DNA of 15,889 nt from Pseudomonadota bacterium (GTDB taxonomy: Bacteria > Pseudomonadota > Gammaproteobacteria > Steroidobacterales > Steroidobacteraceae): contig JAEZFW010000020.1 in the NCBI GenBank assembly GCA_023417315.1, forward strand, positions 1 through 15,889. The letters run 5' to 3'. The first letter of the stretch is position 1; every line of letters starts with the position of its first letter. A model generated the notes under the pieces. The model saw only the letters and a list, made by a program, of their open reading frames with translations. It was not told the origin of the DNA and did not search any database. This document shows positions 13,051-15,889 of the stretch, piece by piece. Made by a program: the position numbers and the translations under genes.

Positions 13051-15831
13051 ATGCCTCAGTCAGCTCGACATCAAAAGGAATCTGGCCCGCAACAGTTTCG
13101 ACATCCAGCCGCCGGAACCTCGTCTCGCGCCTCGGAATATCTCGCCATCTTCTGGCGCAGCGATGCGCCGAAACACGCGCGCGCATCTCTCATGCAAGAG
13201 CTCGGTCTAGAGCTCGCGCAACTCCCTTCGAAGGAACAGACGCTCTTGCGCGTGAACCAAACCGACCGGCTTTCGTGGGTGAAGACCACAGACGGTAAAC
13301 CGATCGCGGTAGAGACAATTGCGAAGCTCACGGCGAGCGAGCTGGTGGAATGGGTCTCACCCGGATATCGCAGCGAGAAGCAGAGCCAAGCGGAGACTGG
13401 TGTTTTCACGGTCAATCCGACTCGGCTGTATATGCGCCAGCAAGCGTTCGACAGTCTGGGCGGCGCAGCGGCGATGGGCGCTGCGGTGTCCGTCGATGCA
13501 GCGAGATCTACGCGACTTCGCAATCTGGTCGCGCTCGAGGTTCCGCAGATGAATGCAATCGAGATCGCCGAGCAGATGCAACGCTCGATGGGAGTGGCTC
13601 CGAGCGGTGACATCCGATTCGAAACGATTCCGTTCATCTCTCCCGTCTGCGATGCGCTTTCATGCAAGCCCCCGATCGCCGACTACACACCCGACGATCC
13701 GATGTTTGCTCAGCAGTGGGGACTGCAGCGAATCGGAGCGCCTCGCGGCTGGCAAATCGCCCGCGGCTCCTCGGAGATCACCGTCGCTGTAATCGATGAG
13801 GGCGTTCAACTGGATCATCCTGATCTACTCCTGCATCCACAGTCGTGGAATGCGTCCAGCGATACACCCGACGGAGGTCCTACGGGCAATCACGGCACAG
13901 CTTGCGCCGGCATCATCGGTGCACGCCTCGACAACGGTGCGGGGCTTTCAGGTGTCGCGGGTGGGACGCGTGTCATGGCGATCGCGACCGCTACTTGGGC
14001 CGACGTAGACGTAGCCGAAGGCTTGTACTTCGCTGCCGACAATGGTGCGCGCATCGTGAGCATGAGTTTCGGCGCCTATGAGTCTTGGGGTATCTGGGAC
14101 TTCGATCTGATCCGCGATGCACTTCAATACGCCTACAACAAAGGGCTGCTTCTCGTAGCGGCCTCAGGCAACGAGAACGGCAACATCGCGCGCTTTCCGG
14201 GTAGCGACTCACGAACGCTGTGCGTTGGCGGCTGCAATCGTTTGGATGAGCGCAAGCGCATCGGTGATGCCTCGAGCGAGGCATGGTGGGGGGCGAGCTT
14301 CGGCCCCGACGTCGATGTCGTCGCGCCCTGCCTGGAGATTCCGACAACCGATCGTCTTGCCGGTGCCGGTTACTCCGCGACGGATTATTACGACCGGTTC
14401 AACGGAACCTCGGCGGCGACACCGCACGTCGCTGGTTTAGCTGCGTTGATTCTCAGCATGAAGCCCTCGTTGACGAATGTCCAAGTACGCTCGCTCATCG
14501 AGAGCACGTGCGACAAGATCTCGCCGTCGTTGTACTCGTATGCGCATGTGCCGACGAAGCCCAGCGGAACGTGGCACGAGGAAGTCGGCTATGGCCGGAT
14601 CAATGTCGAGCGTGCTCTGCTTGCAGCCTGCGCGATGGAAACCGCCGAGGATGAAGAGTGCGCCGAGTGCTCGGGATGCGGCGGGACATGCGAGGAAGAA
14701 GGCTCGACAGCCTGCAAAGGGCCCGCACCCATTCCGTGGCTGCCGCACGACCGCTGCCAATTCTTCTATGAAGGTCGGACGTTCGATATCGGCATCTTCC
14801 AGGATCGGCTGCGCTTGCAAGTGCGCGTCATCTATCAACACTGCCTCAAGCTGATCGGTCGTCAGCAAGGTCCCCTCCTCTACACGACCACATTGCTACC
14901 AGGTGAAGAGGTGAAGATCTACGAGTTCGATCGATATCGCCGCGTGCGATCTGCCAGCGAACGCGTCTCGGTGCACGCATCCTTCAGGCAAACGGTGAGC
15001 GCGCTGTCGCAGACACGTCGAGCAAGCTCGTCGAGCGCTTACACCGAGTTCTTGAACGATGTGCGTACCCACGCGGATACATCCGTCTCCGCTGGTGGCG
15101 GGCTCGCCGGGTTCTTCGGAGCGCCGAAGGTCTCGGGCAGCTTCGAAGCCGACACGCAGACGACGGTCGCAAGCGGTTCCTCGGTCCACACGGCGTCCGA
15201 GCAATTCACCCAACTGGCAACGACCGCTTCGCAAGCGTTGGAAGCGGAGCGTGCGATTGTCGTCAGCTCGTTCGAGGAGGAAGAGCACAAGTCGACGACC
15301 GCGCGCTCCTTCAAGAATCACAACCATTGTTTCGCGGTCACCTACTTCGTTCGCCGAGTGAACGAGCTCTACGAGTCCTCCACTCGCGTGGAATCGGTGG
15401 AGTGGCGCCTCGGCGAGAATGCCCCGTGGCGTACGCTCACCGATCTGGACGGCGTGCCCGACGCGCTGCGCAAGCAGTTCCAGCAACTCGCTCGCATCTT
15501 GCCGAAGAAAGGCGAAGTGACAGTGGACGCTCGACCGATCACATTACCGACCGATGGCACGTTGTACGAAACCGAGTTGGCGCACTGCCCGTCGTGCGAG
15601 CCCACGCTCGAGGCTGCGGAAAAGATGCGGCTGGAGCAATTGCGTCTCACCACACGGCGCGCCTGCCTGGAAGTGGAGCTGTTGGCGCTAGAAGTCGAAC
15701 GACGACGTGCACTCGCGGAGCAAGGCACCGACAAGGCGCCCGCACTCAGCCTGGCAGCCTGGCCGATGTTAAGCGCACCGTCCACACACGAGATGGACGC
15801 ACCTCTGCTTACGCACGTGGCACAAGCGTAG
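13051..15831 (+). CDS. Subtilisin-like serine protease (S8) with Cys-rich linker and large uncharacterised C-terminal region
   Basis: Serine endopeptidase of 926 residues. Region order: an N-terminal part (1-210) resembling a prodomain but without a signal peptide, with small conserved-looking blocks such as YLAIFWRSDAP; a subtilase domain (about 211-525) with the full triad, Asp249 (VAVIDEGV), His281 (NHGTACAG) and Ser454 (NGTSAATPHVAG), plus oxyanion Asn374 (ASGNENG); an acidic Cys-rich linker (about 530-570) with Cys537, 540, 543 and 547; then about 350 residues with PGEEVKIYEFDRYRR (617-631), a Ser/Thr-rich block around 655-755, FKNHNHCFAVTYFVRRVNELYE (754-775), a CPSC at 846-849 and a charged helical coiled-coil-like stretch (853-892). 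ATG 13051 has GGAGAA six bases upstream. No Sec signal or membrane segment is visible, so the protein is cytoplasmic or leaves by another route. The substrate is unknown. It stands alone, divergent from ybiI. Confidence 0.88.
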   Translation: MPQSARHQKESGPQQFRHPAAGTSSRASEYLAIFWRSDAPKHARASLMQELGLELAQLPSKEQTLLRVNQTDRLSWVKTTDGKPIAVETIAKLTASELVEWVSPGYRSEKQSQAETGVFTVNPTRLYMRQQAFDSLGGAAAMGAAVSVDAARSTRLRNLVALEVPQMNAIEIAEQMQRSMGVAPSGDIRFETIPFISPVCDALSCKPPIADYTPDDPMFAQQWGLQRIGAPRGWQIARGSSEITVAVIDEGVQLDHPDLLLHPQSWNASSDTPDGGPTGNHGTACAGIIGARLDNGAGLSGVAGGTRVMAIATATWADVDVAEGLYFAADNGARIVSMSFGAYESWGIWDFDLIRDALQYAYNKGLLLVAASGNENGNIARFPGSDSRTLCVGGCNRLDERKRIGDASSEAWWGASFGPDVDVVAPCLEIPTTDRLAGAGYSATDYYDRFNGTSAATPHVAGLAALILSMKPSLTNVQVRSLIESTCDKISPSLYSYAHVPTKPSGTWHEEVGYGRINVERALLAACAMETAEDEECAECSGCGGTCEEEGSTACKGPAPIPWLPHDRCQFFYEGRTFDIGIFQDRLRLQVRVIYQHCLKLIGRQQGPLLYTTTLLPGEEVKIYEFDRYRRVRSASERVSVHASFRQTVSALSQTRRASSSSAYTEFLNDVRTHADTSVSAGGGLAGFFGAPKVSGSFEADTQTTVASGSSVHTASEQFTQLATTASQALEAERAIVVSSFEEEEHKSTTARSFKNHNHCFAVTYFVRRVNELYESSTRVESVEWRLGENAPWRTLTDLDGVPDALRKQFQQLARILPKKGEVTVDARPITLPTDGTLYETELAHCPSCEPTLEAAEKMRLEQLRLTTRRACLEVELLALEVERRRALAEQGTDKAPALSLAAWPMLSAPSTHEMDAPLLTHVAQA

Positions 15832-15860
15832 GCACTGTCACGCCGAGCGATTCTGCGGTC

Positions 15861-15885
15861 GGCCCGGGTTTACACCCGCCCGGCC
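15861..15885 (+). terminator. Candidate terminator hairpin after the protease gene
   Basis: GGCC (15861-15864) plus CGGGT (15865-15869) pairs with ACCCG (15874-15878) and GGCC (15882-15885), a GC-rich stem with a TTAC loop and a 3-base bulge, 29 bases after the stop. The window ends four bases later, so a T-run cannot be checked. Confidence 0.35.
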
Positions 15886-15889
15886 CGGT

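Noticed and set aside
12560..13186. Minus-strand open frame of 208 codons across the ybiI promoter region and protease start
   Set aside because: Arg/Ser-rich shadow overlapping ybiI and the start of the protease; ybiI in the other frame matches a known family exactly.
14659..14691. Calling the protease linker a ferredoxin-type [4Fe-4S] domain
   Set aside because: Only the Cys spacing fits; the Pro after the fourth Cys and the surrounding ferredoxin fold are missing, so it is reported only as a candidate metal site.

Overview
This is a GC-rich (about 58-60% by eye) bacterial chromosomal segment with densely packed genes on both strands and mostly short intergenic gaps. A YbiI-type DksA/TraR zinc-finger protein of exactly 88 residues, a PBP7-like S11 peptidase with a signal peptide, an M1 aminopeptidase with a lipoprotein signal and an IS481-type element point to a Gram-negative proteobacterium, most likely a gammaproteobacterium of the Xanthomonadales/Steroidobacter kind. 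That placement is inference; there is no rRNA or marker gene to settle it.

Layout. (1) 1-265: the 5' end of an IS481-family element, transposase on the minus strand and running off the window, inserted next to a PEBP/YbhB-family gene (237-743, +) whose natural start appears to have been replaced by IS sequence. (2) 751-3363 (-): M1 aminopeptidase, probably a lipoprotein. (3) 3549-3944 (+): stand-alone receiver-domain response regulator, then a palindrome-rich 194-bp gap. (4) 4139-5713 (+): MFS permease of a sugar-transporter-like group. (5) 5738-7081 (-): GT1-type glycosyltransferase whose 3' end contains a perfect 15-bp hairpin facing the MFS gene. (6) 7202-9180 (+): a two-gene operon of a YbdK-like carboxylate-amine ligase and a PuuD-like gamma-glutamyl hydrolase. 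(7) 9211-11497 (-): EntS-like MFS exporter downstream of a D,D-endopeptidase gene. (8) 11701-12792 (-): a small operon ybiI - DUF488 - DUF2934. (9) 13051-15831 (+): a 926-residue subtilisin-like protease without a signal peptide, with a Cys-rich linker and a C-terminal region of nearly 400 residues that I cannot assign to a known domain.

Functionally the window is a set of unrelated housekeeping and accessory units rather than one large system. Two parts merit attention. One is the ligase/hydrolase pair, which by analogy with the Puu pathway could make and break gamma-glutamyl amides. The other is the S8 protease fusion, whose C-terminal region is the strongest candidate for undescribed biology. 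Several inverted repeats sit in or beside intergenic regions and may be operators or terminators. No tRNA, rRNA, CRISPR array or prophage module was seen. No gene-free stretch exceeds 300 bp; the longest is 12793-13050.
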